Positions 1 through 8,442 of a DNA stretch of 64,000 nt are shown in pieces. The notes below the pieces were generated by a model. That model saw only the letters and a list, made by a program, of their open reading frames with translations. It had not been told where the DNA came from and ran no database searches. Position 1 is the first letter of the stretch. Each line of letters opens with the position of its first letter. The DNA is from Chitinophagales bacterium (GTDB lineage Bacteria; Bacteroidota; Bacteroidia; Chitinophagales; UBA10324), in contig JACDDS010000001.1 in assembly GCA_013816805.1 (NCBI GenBank), forward strand, positions 147,001 through 211,000. The letters are read 5' to 3'. A program made the translations under genes and the position numbers.

Positions 1-1
1 A

Positions 2-1210
2 AAAGATTTGAGCGGGGGAACTCCTGACCGGCAAAATTCTATTTATGCTAGTAATCCGGATACTGTGGCTCCACAGCTTCTGGAAGCGGTTATAGTCAGT
101 TTAACGGAGATAGATCTGTTTTTCAGTGAGGCATTGGATAATTCAAGTGCCTCGGATCTCACCCATTATTCTATTAGTCCATCGGAAACTCTAATAAGCG
201 TAATTGCAGGAAATACTGATTTTTCTCTTGTAAAGCTTTTTCTGGGAACTCCCTTAGACTCCAGCACTATATATACAATTTCCATACACAACATTTCCGA
301 TCTGTGTGGAAATATAAACGATGGAATTTCCAATGCATCGCTTGAGCTGGCAATACCTGCTTCAATTTCCATTGGAGATTTAATTATAAATGAGATTCTT
401 TTCAATCCGAAAACGGGCGGATATGATTACGTGGAAATTTATAATAAGAGCAATAAAATTTTTGATCTTAAGGATTTGCGTATTGCCACTACGGATGCTA
501 ATGATTCGCTTCTTGATATAATATCGCCTGTTCCCAACGGATATTCGTTTTTCCCTCAGCAATACGTGGTATTTACAGAAAATCCTGACGCAGTGAAACT
601 ACAGTATGCAGCACAAAACCCGGAATGGTTCATTAAAACTCCAATACCATCATTAAGCAATACAGAAGGAGTAATGGTACTTTTAAATTCTTCTTTGCAG
701 AGAATAGATCAGCTGCATTACTATGAAAGCTGGCAGTTTCCTCTACTGGCCAGCGATGATGGAGTTGCACTTGAACGCATAAGCTTTAACGCTCCCACTC
801 AAGATTCTTCAAACTGGCATTCGGCAGCATCAACTGCAGGTTACGGCACCCCATCGTATAAGAATTCAGAATATTATTCTCCGGAAGCAACTAATGCAAT
901 TTCGATTACACCGCAAGTTTTTTCTCCGGATAATGATGGGTTTAATGATATAGTATCTGTAAATTATCAATTTGATAAACCTGGGTATACTGCTAATGCT
1001 ACTGTTTATGATGCGCAGGGGAGAAAAATAATTGATATTGTTAAAAATCAAATAGTTGGGCAATCAGGCAATTTTACATGGGATGGTATTGATAACAATG
1101 GTGAAAAATCGAGGTTAGGTATCTATATAATATATTTAGAAGTTTTTGACTTGAATGGTAACGTGAAGCATTATAAAAAAGCGTGCGCGTTAGGAGGTAA
1201 AAAGAATTAA
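2..1210 (+). CDS. Lamin-tail-domain surface protein, C-terminal part (partial at left edge)
   Basis: The reading frame is open to the left edge, so this is the C-terminal ~400 residues of a longer protein. Three parts can be seen: an Ig-like segment (about residues 20-115, Big_5-like), a lamin-tail domain (about 120-245, with the typical start LIINEILFNP and a Y-x-E-I-Y-N strand), and a FlgD-like Ig module (about 300-390, with FSPDNDGFND and FTWDGIDNNGE). This layout is typical of large secreted or cell-surface proteins of Bacteroidota, where the FlgD-like or CHU_C-like end serves T9SS export. The protein ends in a Lys-rich tail. A role in adhesion or surface binding is only inferred from the domains. 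Confidence 0.8.
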   Translation, partial: KDLSGGTPDRQNSIYASNPDTVAPQLLEAVIVSLTEIDLFFSEALDNSSASDLTHYSISPSETLISVIAGNTDFSLVKLFLGTPLDSSTIYTISIHNISDLCGNINDGISNASLELAIPASISIGDLIINEILFNPKTGGYDYVEIYNKSNKIFDLKDLRIATTDANDSLLDIISPVPNGYSFFPQQYVVFTENPDAVKLQYAAQNPEWFIKTPIPSLSNTEGVMVLLNSSLQRIDQLHYYESWQFPLLASDDGVALERISFNAPTQDSSNWHSAASTAGYGTPSYKNSEYYSPEATNAISITPQVFSPDNDGFNDIVSVNYQFDKPGYTANATVYDAQGRKIIDIVKNQIVGQSGNFTWDGIDNNGEKSRLGIYIIYLEVFDLNGNVKHYKKACALGGKKN

Positions 1211-1351
1211 AAAATATTAGTTATATATATTATATATTATTGTCATAGTACTATCAGGTTTTGCAAACAATTGATCAAATACAACTTTAATCCCTCCTTT
1301 GCGTAAAACAAATTATTTATTTTCTAAATCATTGTATTTAATTAACTATCC

Positions 1352-2251
1352 TTGATTCATTCACTACTTGTTGTCGATGATGACATTCCTTTTACTACGG
1401 TCGTCAAAGATTCTCTGGAAAAGGAAGGTTATAAAGTTCATGCTGTTCATCATGCCAATGCGGCTCTTAGTATGTTGGATGATAATTCAAACAACATTGA
1501 AGTAATGGTGCTCGATTGGAGCATGCCGGATATTTCAGGAATCGAATTGCTAAAAAGAATAAAAAAACAAAAGCGGTTTGAAAACCTTCAGGTGATCATG
1601 CAAACGGTTATGGATAGCCCTGAAAATATACAACAGGGTGTAGAGGCGGGGGCCTTTTTTTACCTCGTAAAACCTGTAAAAACCGAATTGCTTCATTCCA
1701 CCATACGCGCGGCTCTTTTGGATTATAATAGAAATAAAAACTTGCTTCAGCATCTTCGTGAAACAGAGACGGCGCTTCACTTCATGGAAGAAGGGGTTTT
1801 TCGGTTGCGTACGGTTTCAGAAGGAGATAGCCTTGCTGCTCTTATAGCCAGGCAATGTCAACGGCCTGAGGAAGCTATTTATATATCTGAATTATTTGCA
1901 AACGGGGTGGAGCATGGGAACCTTGGAATCACCTACGATGAAAAAACGGCACTTATAGCAAAAAATCAGCTTGCTGCCGAAGTGAATCACAGACTTTCTC
2001 TCCGGGAAAATCTGAATAAATTTGTGAACGTAACCCTCAAACGTCGGGATGGAAAACTTTCTATTTTAATTGAAGATGCGGGAAATGGATTTTATTTCGA
2101 TAAATTTCTTGTCTTTGATGACGCACGTGTATTTGATAACCATGGGCGAGGAATAGCCATCCTTAACTCGCTTTTATCTCTTCACTATATCGGCAAAGGA
2201 AATAAGGTTGTTGTAGAATTACCGCTTGCAGAACACCTGCAGGAACAGTAA
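1352..2251 (+). CDS. Response regulator with receiver domain fused to an anti-sigma-type HATPase domain
   Basis: The N-terminal receiver domain (residues 1-120) has an acidic pocket in VVDDD, the phospho-acceptor Asp55 (VLDWSMPD) and the conserved Lys107 (LVKPVK). The C-terminal part (about 150-290) is a GHKL ATPase of the RsbW/SpoIIAB kind: N-box ELFANGVEHGN, G1 box IEDAGNGF and a glycine-rich HGRGIAIL lid. No HisKA dimerisation helix with a phosphorylatable His is visible, so it is more likely a phosphorylation-switched serine kinase or anti-sigma factor than a histidine kinase. The start is TTG at 1352; there is no in-frame ATG close by and the receiver begins at once. It stands alone, with no partner kinase, sigma factor or STAS protein next to it. 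Confidence 0.85.
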   Translation: MIHSLLVVDDDIPFTTVVKDSLEKEGYKVHAVHHANAALSMLDDNSNNIEVMVLDWSMPDISGIELLKRIKKQKRFENLQVIMQTVMDSPENIQQGVEAGAFFYLVKPVKTELLHSTIRAALLDYNRNKNLLQHLRETETALHFMEEGVFRLRTVSEGDSLAALIARQCQRPEEAIYISELFANGVEHGNLGITYDEKTALIAKNQLAAEVNHRLSLRENLNKFVNVTLKRRDGKLSILIEDAGNGFYFDKFLVFDDARVFDNHGRGIAILNSLLSLHYIGKGNKVVVELPLAEHLQEQ

Positions 2252-2425
2252 TAATAAAGCCTTTTTCTACTTTTGGATGTTTTTGCAATTATATCTCCAT
2301 AGTCATTCCAGGGTATTTTATTGCAATACATTAAATAACACATAGGCACCGATTCTATTATTATCGAAAATTTTTTTTGGCCTACCTGAATAACTTAACG
2401 CTGATATGCCGGTGAACAATACCCT

Positions 2426-3016
2426 ATGAAACGCATTGCTATATTAGCTTCAGGTGCCGGGTCTAATGCAAATACCATCATTGATTATTTTCGTTACCAT
2501 CAGGATATTAAAGTTCAGTGCATTATTTGCAATAATTCAAAGGCCGGGGTAATTGACATAGCCGTTAAAAATAAAATTCCTTATTATGTTATTTTGAGAA
2601 CAGACTTATATGAAACAGACACTGTAATAAATCTGCTTACAGAATTAAAAATAGATTTAATAGTGCTTGCCGGATTTTTATGGTTGATTCCCGATAAAAT
2701 TATTAAAAGGTTTAAAGCAGAAATTATAAATATTCACCCGGCCTTACTTCCAAAATATGGAGGTAAAGGATTATATGGATCACGGGTGCATGAAGCGGTA
2801 ATAAACGCAGGAGAGAAACAAACAGGCATTACAATCCATTTTGTCAATGAGCAATATGATGAAGGGGAAATTATTTTTCAGGAGCATTTTCCAATTACTG
2901 AATCAGATAATATTCATTCGGTTCAAATGAAAATACATGAACTTGAACATATATGGTATCCCAAAATTATTGAGCAGTTACTTTCAAAAAAAATTAAATT
3001 TAAGCCTTGCACCTAG
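2426..3016 (+). CDS. purN: Phosphoribosylglycinamide formyltransferase (GAR transformylase 1)
   Basis: PurN transfers a formyl group from 10-formyltetrahydrofolate to GAR in the third step of purine synthesis. At 196 residues it has the normal length. The N-terminal phosphate-binding loop is LASGAGSNANTI (residues 7-18). The catalytic residues are Asn102 and His104 in INIHPALLPKY and Asp145 in NEQYDEGEI, matching the Asn/His/Asp triad of the E. coli enzyme. It starts with ATG and stands alone between a regulator and a secreted esterase; the other purine gene in this window is purS at 6140. Its low GC and AT-rich flanks resemble the surrounding genes. Confidence 0.95.
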   Translation: MKRIAILASGAGSNANTIIDYFRYHQDIKVQCIICNNSKAGVIDIAVKNKIPYYVILRTDLYETDTVINLLTELKIDLIVLAGFLWLIPDKIIKRFKAEIINIHPALLPKYGGKGLYGSRVHEAVINAGEKQTGITIHFVNEQYDEGEIIFQEHFPITESDNIHSVQMKIHELEHIWYPKIIEQLLSKKIKFKPCT

Positions 3017-3070
3017 CCTGTATATGCCTGTTAAATAGAGTATATCTTACTGTAATGATTTACCGCTTTG

Positions 3071-3078
3071 TATCTTTG
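3071..3078 (+). promoter_or_regulatory. Candidate Bacteroidota -7 promoter element
   Basis: TATCTTTG matches the TAnnTTTG -7 consensus of Bacteroidota exactly and lies 32 bases before the ATG of the esterase at 3111. No clear TTTG -33 element is found at the expected distance. Confidence 0.4.
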
Positions 3079-3110
3079 TAGTTTAGCTTCCTCCCATAAA
3101 TAAAACAACC

Positions 3111-5228
3111 ATGATTTTATTACTTCGGAAATTACTTATAGCATTTTTATATTTTTTAGGTATTGGAATTACCGGGGCAAATGCTTTTACAGTAAACCAG
3201 CTTCAATCCTTATATCAGGATGGGCAGGTATTTCTTACATGGAAATCTCCTGATAAGACCAATTTAAGGTATAATGTATACCGATCTTCTACTCCGATAA
3301 ACACAAAAAATGATCTGAAACATTCGCAATACATTGGCGATGTGCGTGACAGTTCATCCAGAAATGTTCGTCTTTCATCAGTTAAAGGAAAAACTGTTTT
3401 TATTAAGTTGAAGGCAGATGCAGCACCTCTTAAATCCAACAATGGGTTATATGTTATTACGTGCACTTCTTCCGGGTCTTTTTATTATGCAGTAACTGTT
3501 ATCACTTTGTCAGATAACTTTGAAGATAAAACCATTAATCCCGGATCTAATAGCTTATCGGTTGGTGTAATGGAAATGGTAGCAGACCCGCAACCAATTT
3601 ACCAGGATTCAGCAATTTGGAAAACAGGAGATGTTGCAAAGTACTATGCTCAATTTGCCACTAATCAAAATACACCTCATTACCCTGCAATGTGTAACCA
3701 GGGTTCTTATGTTTATAATTTTTATGTAATTAAACGGGGAAATTTCATCCATCAACCGTTATTTGTTTTTTATGAAGGATTGCTGGAAAATTCTATAAAA
3801 GGTAATGGACTGGGTCAGTTTGAAAATAAGACGATTACCAATTGCACTATTATGGGATGCGATGATTGGTTACCGGGCCCGGATAATGGTACCGGCCCGC
3901 AATCCGGTGATAAAACTTTCTGGATTGGTTATCATGAAAACTTCGATATGTATACGGACAGCAACCCGACTTCGAAGACAGGAACTATCCGAACGTATAC
4001 ACAAACCAGGCTCATTCACACCATACTCTGGGCTGATAAATATTTGTCTGTTGATAGCAATAAAGTATACCTGGTTGGGGTATCGGCAGGCGGATTTGGA
4101 GTGCTGATAACGGCCAACATAATTCCTGATAAAATTGCTGCAGTATATGCAGTAGTTCCTCCCGTACATGGTGGAACATCCACTGATGAAGACACACAGC
4201 TTTATGGTACTGCTGAAGCAAACCTGCCCACTGATGTTTTAAATCCCGATACAGGTGATTCAATCCGCATATGGGATCTAATGGAGCTGCGACATATGGT
4301 AGATGTAAATAAGAGAAGAGGTCTACCCATATTATTTACGGTTCATGGAAAAAATGATGAGACTATTACCTGGACAACTAAACCATCATTTTACGATTCA
4401 CTGAAGGTCAGCCATCAGGGTACTACTTTTTTTTGGGATCAGAGAGATCATGATGGAAAAGGTGCTAATTTTTTAGATAATGAAACTACTCCAGCCTTCT
4501 ATTTATACAATAGCACAAAATCGTTCCCGGTTTTTTCAAACTGTTCTATAAATCAAAATCCAGGCTCTGGTGATCCTGCGAATGGTGATCCTTACGGTGC
4601 CATCAATGGCTACCTTGATTTTGATTCCAGCATAGTAGATCAGCCCTGCACGTGGTCCGGCAGAATATTTTTAAAAAAAATGTATGTTAATGGTGTAGTC
4701 CAGCCTGCTTATAAAAATTGCACAGCAGATATTACTTTACGGAGGCTGCAGTATTTTGTACCAATTGAGGGTTCAACGGTAAAGTGGTCCAATTATAATT
4801 CTGTTAATAAAAGAGTACAGCACGGCTCTCTGGTATATGCGGGGGGGGCGATTACAATTACAGGCATTAAAATTACAGATGCCGGAAATAAGATAGAGTT
4901 TGATATTTCAAATTGCAGTCGAAATTCTGAACCTAAAAGAAGCGTTAACCTTAAAGATTATAATACACCAAGCAATTTAATAGGAGAAAATACTTCATCT
5001 TTTTATATTATTCCTATTATAACAGGTGCTGTAATCCGGTTTAACATTTCAGACGCGGACAATCTTGAATTTAGGATGTATGATGTTATGGGAACATTGT
5101 TGTGGAATAAATCCCTTTATGTTGTTCCCGGTAAGGGGGAATTGACGTTACCGCGCCCCGGTTCAGGAATGTATTTCATTGAAATAAAGGGAACTTCAAT
5201 TGCATTGGTACAAAAAGTGATTTTTTAA
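3111..5228 (+). CDS. Secreted alpha/beta-hydrolase (esterase) with T9SS sorting domain
   Basis: A signal peptide (residues 1-25, ending near TGANA) is followed by a fibronectin-like stretch (about 27-150), then an alpha/beta-hydrolase of the polyhydroxybutyrate depolymerase/feruloyl esterase kind. The nucleophile is the Ser of VGVSAGGFG (near 326); the likely Asp lies in HGKNDETI (near 415) and the His in RDHDGKG (near 446). The last ~80 residues look like a type A T9SS C-terminal domain: an ISDADNLEFRMYDVMG strand, a G-MYFIEI strand and a final basic-hydrophobic end. It should therefore be exported through the Sec system and the type IX machinery to the cell surface or medium. The substrate cannot be told from sequence. 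Confidence 0.8.
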   Translation: MILLLRKLLIAFLYFLGIGITGANAFTVNQLQSLYQDGQVFLTWKSPDKTNLRYNVYRSSTPINTKNDLKHSQYIGDVRDSSSRNVRLSSVKGKTVFIKLKADAAPLKSNNGLYVITCTSSGSFYYAVTVITLSDNFEDKTINPGSNSLSVGVMEMVADPQPIYQDSAIWKTGDVAKYYAQFATNQNTPHYPAMCNQGSYVYNFYVIKRGNFIHQPLFVFYEGLLENSIKGNGLGQFENKTITNCTIMGCDDWLPGPDNGTGPQSGDKTFWIGYHENFDMYTDSNPTSKTGTIRTYTQTRLIHTILWADKYLSVDSNKVYLVGVSAGGFGVLITANIIPDKIAAVYAVVPPVHGGTSTDEDTQLYGTAEANLPTDVLNPDTGDSIRIWDLMELRHMVDVNKRRGLPILFTVHGKNDETITWTTKPSFYDSLKVSHQGTTFFWDQRDHDGKGANFLDNETTPAFYLYNSTKSFPVFSNCSINQNPGSGDPANGDPYGAINGYLDFDSSIVDQPCTWSGRIFLKKMYVNGVVQPAYKNCTADITLRRLQYFVPIEGSTVKWSNYNSVNKRVQHGSLVYAGGAITITGIKITDAGNKIEFDISNCSRNSEPKRSVNLKDYNTPSNLIGENTSSFYIIPIITGAVIRFNISDADNLEFRMYDVMGTLLWNKSLYVVPGKGELTLPRPGSGMYFIEIKGTSIALVQKVIF

Positions 5229-5292
5229 AGAGGTACCATAAATGCACAGGTTTAATTCAAAGTTCTGCTATACTTTCGCCGCCGGATTCTAA

Positions 5293-6114
5293 ATGCTGAA
5301 ACAAAGTTTTATTAAGCATATTCCTAATCTTTTTACCCTCGGAAATCTTTTCCTGGGCTGCCTCGGTATCATCTTCACATTCAATGATCACATTTTTCCT
5401 TTGCAGGTAAATGAATTGGATGAAGGCGGAAAAAATGTTTCAATCATCTTTGGATTCAATAATCGTTTGTACTTAAGCTCTTTTATGATATTCGGAGCCG
5501 TGGTACTTGATTTCCTTGATGGATTTTCAGCCCGAATATTAAAGGTACAGTCTCCAGTAGGAGCACAGCTCGATTCACTTGCAGATATGATAACATTTGG
5601 CCTTCTGCCTGCGTGTATTTACTACCAGTTGCTGAATGCCGCCTTTCAGCTTAGGCCAAACGCTTTATTTATTCCGGAACTTTATATGATGCCGGCATTT
5701 TTAATTGCTATTTGTGCTGCGCTCAGGCTTGCCCGGTTTAATGTGGATGAGCGGCAGGAAATTGAATTTCTGGGCCTTGCTACTCCTGCATGTGCATTGT
5801 TTACTGCTGCTTTGCCTCTTATCATTTTTACCAATGCATTTAACCTGTCTGTTATCATCCTTAACCCGTGGCTATTGTATACCCTGATTATTATCTTTTC
5901 CTGGCTAATGGTTTCAAATATTCCTATGTTTTCTCTTAAGGTAAAATCATATACATGGAGAGGAAATGAAGTAAGGATAATTTATTTACTGATCAGTATA
6001 ATAATGATAATCGTTTTTAAATATGCAGGCTTGGCAGCCTCTATTGTATTCTATATTCTTACGTGCATTGTTCAATACTTTTTTACTAAAAAACCAGGCA
6101 TGAAATATTTTTAA
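5293..6114 (+). CDS. pssA: CDP-diacylglycerol--serine O-phosphatidyltransferase
   Basis: This membrane enzyme joins CDP-diacylglycerol and serine to make phosphatidylserine, the precursor of phosphatidylethanolamine. The CDP-alcohol phosphatidyltransferase signature DGxxARx8GxxxDxxxD is perfect (residues ~73-98, DFLDGFSARILK followed by GAQLDSLAD). About seven hydrophobic segments are predicted. Its 273 residues fit the Bacteroidota PssA length. It lies 65 bases after the secreted esterase and 26 bases before purS, so it may be co-transcribed with purS and the M28 peptidase. No phosphatidylserine decarboxylase gene is present in the window. Confidence 0.93.
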   Translation: MLKQSFIKHIPNLFTLGNLFLGCLGIIFTFNDHIFPLQVNELDEGGKNVSIIFGFNNRLYLSSFMIFGAVVLDFLDGFSARILKVQSPVGAQLDSLADMITFGLLPACIYYQLLNAAFQLRPNALFIPELYMMPAFLIAICAALRLARFNVDERQEIEFLGLATPACALFTAALPLIIFTNAFNLSVIILNPWLLYTLIIIFSWLMVSNIPMFSLKVKSYTWRGNEVRIIYLLISIIMIIVFKYAGLAASIVFYILTCIVQYFFTKKPGMKYF

Positions 6115-6139
6115 CGTATAACAGTAATTTTACTATAAT

Positions 6140-6388
6140 ATGATTTACAGGGCCGACATAAATATAATGCCATTGAAAGAGCTTCTTGATCCACAGGGCA
6201 AAGCCGTTCACCATGGCTTAAATAATCTGGGCATAAGCGAAATAAATGATGTTCGGATTGGCAAACACATCCAGCTAAATATGGATGCTGATAATTTGGA
6301 CAAGGCAAAGGAACTAACAGAAGTTGCCTGTAAAAAATTATTAGCAAATCCTGTTATGGAGTATTTTGAGTTTACAGTGCATGAGTAA
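6140..6388 (+). CDS. purS: Phosphoribosylformylglycinamidine synthase subunit PurS
   Basis: PurS is the small dimeric subunit that bridges PurL and PurQ in the ammonia-channelling FGAM synthase complex. The 82-residue length and sequence pattern fit the family: a first strand RADINIMPLKELLDPQG, the central GISEINDVRIGKHIQL and a final strand ending MEYFEFTVHE. Neither purL nor purQ is adjacent, which is unusual compared with Bacillus-type clusters. Its stop codon overlaps the start of the downstream M28 peptidase gene, so the two are probably translated as a pair. Confidence 0.9.
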   Translation: MIYRADINIMPLKELLDPQGKAVHHGLNNLGISEINDVRIGKHIQLNMDADNLDKAKELTEVACKKLLANPVMEYFEFTVHE

Positions 6389-7679
6389 CTTCGGCCGAAT
6401 AATTATTGGTGCATTTGCAGGCTGCTTTTTTACCTTAAGTGTACATCCGCAATCAGCACTTATACTACGGGCACATGCTATTATTGATACACTTACCTCA
6501 TCAGGCATGCATGGTAGAGGATACGTTGATTCGGGTGAATGGAAGGCAGCTCAGTACATCAGTACCCAATACAGGGAGCTGAGTCTTTTGGAATTTAATA
6601 AGGATTATTTTCAAAAGTTTTCTCTGGACGCAAATACTTTTCCGGGCACAGCATCTGTTACTATCAACCATCAAAAATTATTTCCTGCCAGGGATTTCCT
6701 GATTGATCCGGTATCATCAGGTACTTATGGAAAGTATAAGACATTAGCCATTAAAAATAATTCTGCTGATACATCTGATGCTGTGGTCAAAAGGTTAATA
6801 TTAAATCTTAAACATAAAAGATTAAAAAATAGGGTTGTTACATTTCAAAAAGAAGATTTTACTTCAGATCAATTTATTAGTCTCAAGAAGAACCTGGTTG
6901 GGGCAAATTGCCTGGGAGCAAGGGGCTGCATTGAGTTCTCCAATGAAAAGCTTACCTGGGATGCCTCTCAAAAAGTGCTTCCCTTTTTTTATCTGCAGGT
7001 AAAAGAGAATCAGCCGGAGCAAACAAAGGTTTGTGTAAAAGCAAATTTTGAAAATAAATTTCTGAATGATTATCCAACACAGAATGTAATTGCATATGTA
7101 AAGGGCACATACTATTCCGATTCTTTTCTTGTCTTCACAGCACATTATGATCATCTGGGTGAAATGGGCCACGGTACCTATTTTCCGGGAGCAAACGATA
7201 ATGCCAGTGGTATTGCGATGTTATTGTGCCTGGCTAATTATTTTTCAATACAGCCACCCAGATACTCGGTTGTTTTTATGGCATTTAGCGGTGAGGAGAG
7301 CGGCTTAGTGGGTTCACATTTTTATGTTAATCATCCACTGTTTCCCCTAAGCAAAATCAAGTTTTTAATTAACCTCGACATTGTTGGAACTGGAGGAGAA
7401 GGTATTAAAGTCGTAAATGCTACACTTTTTGAAGATCAATTTAACAAGCTCGTAAGCCTTAACGACAGTCTTCAATTCTTAAAGGTAATTTCACCCCGCG
7501 GTAAAGCTGCCAACAGCGATCAATATTTTTTTTCTGAAGCCGGCGTGCCCTCTTTTTTTATTTATACCATGGGAGGCATTTCGGCTTATCATGATATCAA
7601 TGATCGCCCGGAAACGTTACCACTTACTAAGTTTGAGGAGCTTTATAATTTACTAATTGTTTTTGCAGGGTCCTTTTAA
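6381..7679 (+). CDS. M28 family zinc aminopeptidase, exported
   Basis: I place the start at ATG 6381 rather than TTG 6366, because it overlaps the purS stop (ATGAGTAA) and opens directly into a signal peptide (residues 1-25, ending at HPQS). The protein is 432 residues. The two-zinc M28 site is complete: AHYDHLG (near 254), the bridging Asp in GANDNASG (near 271), the catalytic Glu pair in GEESG (near 304), an Asp in NLDIVG (near 331) and the last His in AYHDINDRPE (near 402). Members of this family remove N-terminal residues from peptides in the periplasm or outside the cell. Coupling to purS is by position only. Confidence 0.9.
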   Translation: MSNFGRIIIGAFAGCFFTLSVHPQSALILRAHAIIDTLTSSGMHGRGYVDSGEWKAAQYISTQYRELSLLEFNKDYFQKFSLDANTFPGTASVTINHQKLFPARDFLIDPVSSGTYGKYKTLAIKNNSADTSDAVVKRLILNLKHKRLKNRVVTFQKEDFTSDQFISLKKNLVGANCLGARGCIEFSNEKLTWDASQKVLPFFYLQVKENQPEQTKVCVKANFENKFLNDYPTQNVIAYVKGTYYSDSFLVFTAHYDHLGEMGHGTYFPGANDNASGIAMLLCLANYFSIQPPRYSVVFMAFSGEESGLVGSHFYVNHPLFPLSKIKFLINLDIVGTGGEGIKVVNATLFEDQFNKLVSLNDSLQFLKVISPRGKAANSDQYFFSEAGVPSFFIYTMGGISAYHDINDRPETLPLTKFEELYNLLIVFAGSF

Positions 7680-7713
7680 TACCATAAATATTTACGAAAT
7701 ATAGAAGTCAGAA

Positions 7714-8382
7714 ATGCTTTTTATCGTTCCTACCCCTATTGGTAACCTAAATGATATTACACTTCGTTCCATACAGGTTTTAAAAGATGCAGATGTAATA
7801 TTAGCAGAAGATATGCGCAAATCAGGAATTTTGCTCAGGCACTTTGCTATTGAAACAAAAATGTTTTCCTATCATCAGCACAATGAACATGAGGTAACGC
7901 CCCTGGTAATTGAAAGAATGAAGAACGGTGAAAATTTTGCCCTGATCAGTGATGCGGGTACTCCAGGAATTTCTGACGCAGCTTATCTCTTAGTTCGGGC
8001 ATCGCTTAAAGAAAATATAGAAGTAAGCTGTTTGCCGGGGGCCACTGCATTATTACCGGCGCTTATTTTATCAGGCCTGATAACAAATGAATTTACCTTT
8101 ATCGGATTTCTTCCTCAAAAAAAAGGCAGGCAGACTAAGCTTAAAGAATTATCTGAGGAGAAGAGAACTTTAATTATTTATGAATCGCCAAACCGGTTAC
8201 AAAATTTGCTCCTTGGTTTAATGGAATACTGTGGAGGTGACCGCAGGGTTAGTGTATCACGTGAGCTTACTAAAAAATTTGAAGAAACAAAACGCGGATC
8301 GCTACATGAGCTTAGCAAATATTATAGCACAAAAAATGTAAAAGGAGAAATAGTAGTGGTAGTAGAGGGAATTCAGAAGTAA
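7714..8382 (+). CDS. rsmI: 16S rRNA (cytidine1402-2'-O)-methyltransferase
   Basis: RsmI uses S-adenosylmethionine to methylate the ribose of C1402 in the ribosomal decoding centre. The SAM-binding tetrapyrrole-methylase fold is clear: N-terminal IVPTPIGNLNDITLRS, then DVILAEDMRKSGILL, ISDAGTPGISD and the CLPGATALLPALILSG strand. RSMI proteins of Bacteroidota are often 220-240 residues; this one has 222. The gene follows the M28 peptidase by 34 bases and precedes lnt by 60 bases on the same strand, so a shared transcript is plausible. Confidence 0.93.
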   Translation: MLFIVPTPIGNLNDITLRSIQVLKDADVILAEDMRKSGILLRHFAIETKMFSYHQHNEHEVTPLVIERMKNGENFALISDAGTPGISDAAYLLVRASLKENIEVSCLPGATALLPALILSGLITNEFTFIGFLPQKKGRQTKLKELSEEKRTLIIYESPNRLQNLLLGLMEYCGGDRRVSVSRELTKKFEETKRGSLHELSKYYSTKNVKGEIVVVVEGIQK

Positions 8383-8442
8383 CAAATAAACAGGCTTGAT
8401 AAAATTGAATAATTATTACTTCCGAAATTTAAAATAATATAC

